DNA from: Echinometra lucunter
Taxonomy: Eukaryota > Echinodermata > Echinoidea > Camarodonta > Echinometridae
Direction: 5' to 3'
DNA: 64,000 nucleotides
NCBI GenBank assembly: GCA_029962745.1
Contig: CM057167.1
Location: 24,632,040 to 24,696,039, forward strand
A model generated the notes under the pieces. It saw only the letters and a list, made by a program, of their open reading frames with translations. It was not told where the DNA came from and ran no database searches. Numbering within the stretch: position 1 is the stretch's first letter; each line of letters begins with the position of its first letter. A program made the position numbers and the translations under genes. Positions 63,881-64,000 of this stretch are shown one piece after another.

Positions 63881-64000
63881 GCACAAAAGATTAGCAAGCA
63901 TGCTGTTTTACATCAATGTCCAAACCCGACGTTCCGTCGCCTCTGAAGCCAGCAAATCGGAGGCCGACTGGAACGATGTAAAAATAGATTTGTGAGACAC

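Noticed and set aside
1..64000. CRISPR arrays, bacterial operons, rRNA genes, retroviral LTR pairs
   Set aside because: None was found. The tandem repeats lack spacer structure, and the retroelements are LINE-type fragments without LTRs.

Overview
The window is eukaryotic nuclear DNA from an animal. It is AT-rich and intron-bearing, with GT-AG junctions. Simple repeats and long poly-G/poly-C runs fill it, together with many kinds of transposable element. The gene families (Patched-domain proteins in tandem, an LRR-Ig-mucin receptor) and the style of repeats suggest a marine invertebrate deuterostome, most likely an echinoderm such as a sea urchin. That placement is an inference; nothing here fixes the species.

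Three protein-coding genes are supported, all on the + strand. PTCHD-A (14923-30078, five coding exons, 1128 codons) and PTCHD-B (about 40111-49102, five coding exons, 1235 codons) are tandem paralogues of the Patched-domain/RND permease family. They share intron phases, a 124-nt third exon and both transmembrane GxxxD motifs. They differ in the cytoplasmic N-terminus and in the extracellular linker. The third gene (54108-59921, one coding exon, 1937 codons) encodes a type I membrane protein: signal peptide, about eleven leucine-rich repeats, one normal Ig domain, six Ig-like repeats that have all lost both disulphide cysteines, a long Ser/Thr mucin-like stalk, one membrane span and a tail of about 100 residues.

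Layout. 1-14900 has no host gene: an array of CTCAACA/TGAGTAA words, a tRNA-derived SINE, several MITEs, a 15-bp minisatellite, CT microsatellites, two clean non-autonomous DNA transposons (hAT-like and piggyBac-like), a degraded RNase H-bearing LINE and a 1.3-kb hAT-like element. 14923-30078 is PTCHD-A; its introns hold two Helitron/Helentron-like elements, a second SINE, a foldback element and a truncated duplicate of an exon boundary. 30100-40100 is repeat-rich intergenic DNA: another hAT-like element, a 250-bp TA tract, an L1/Tx1-like LINE fragment between two copies of one MITE, and a 0.5-kb repeat carrying two CRE palindromes. PTCHD-B follows. Then come a GA-rich tandem array (50.6-51.8 kb), the LRR-Ig gene, and a distal repeat block with a second copy of the CRE repeat, a LINE 3' end and a MITE.

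The genes do not form an obvious pathway. The two Patched-domain proteins are presumably membrane lipid/sterol or small hydrophobic ligand transporters, and the LRR-Ig protein is presumably a cell-surface recognition or adhesion molecule. The most notable observations are the cysteine-free Ig repeat series, transposons that carry arrays of nuclear-receptor-type (AGGTCA) or CREB-type (TGACGTCA) words next to genes, and the decoy splice-acceptor duplication in PTCHD-A.
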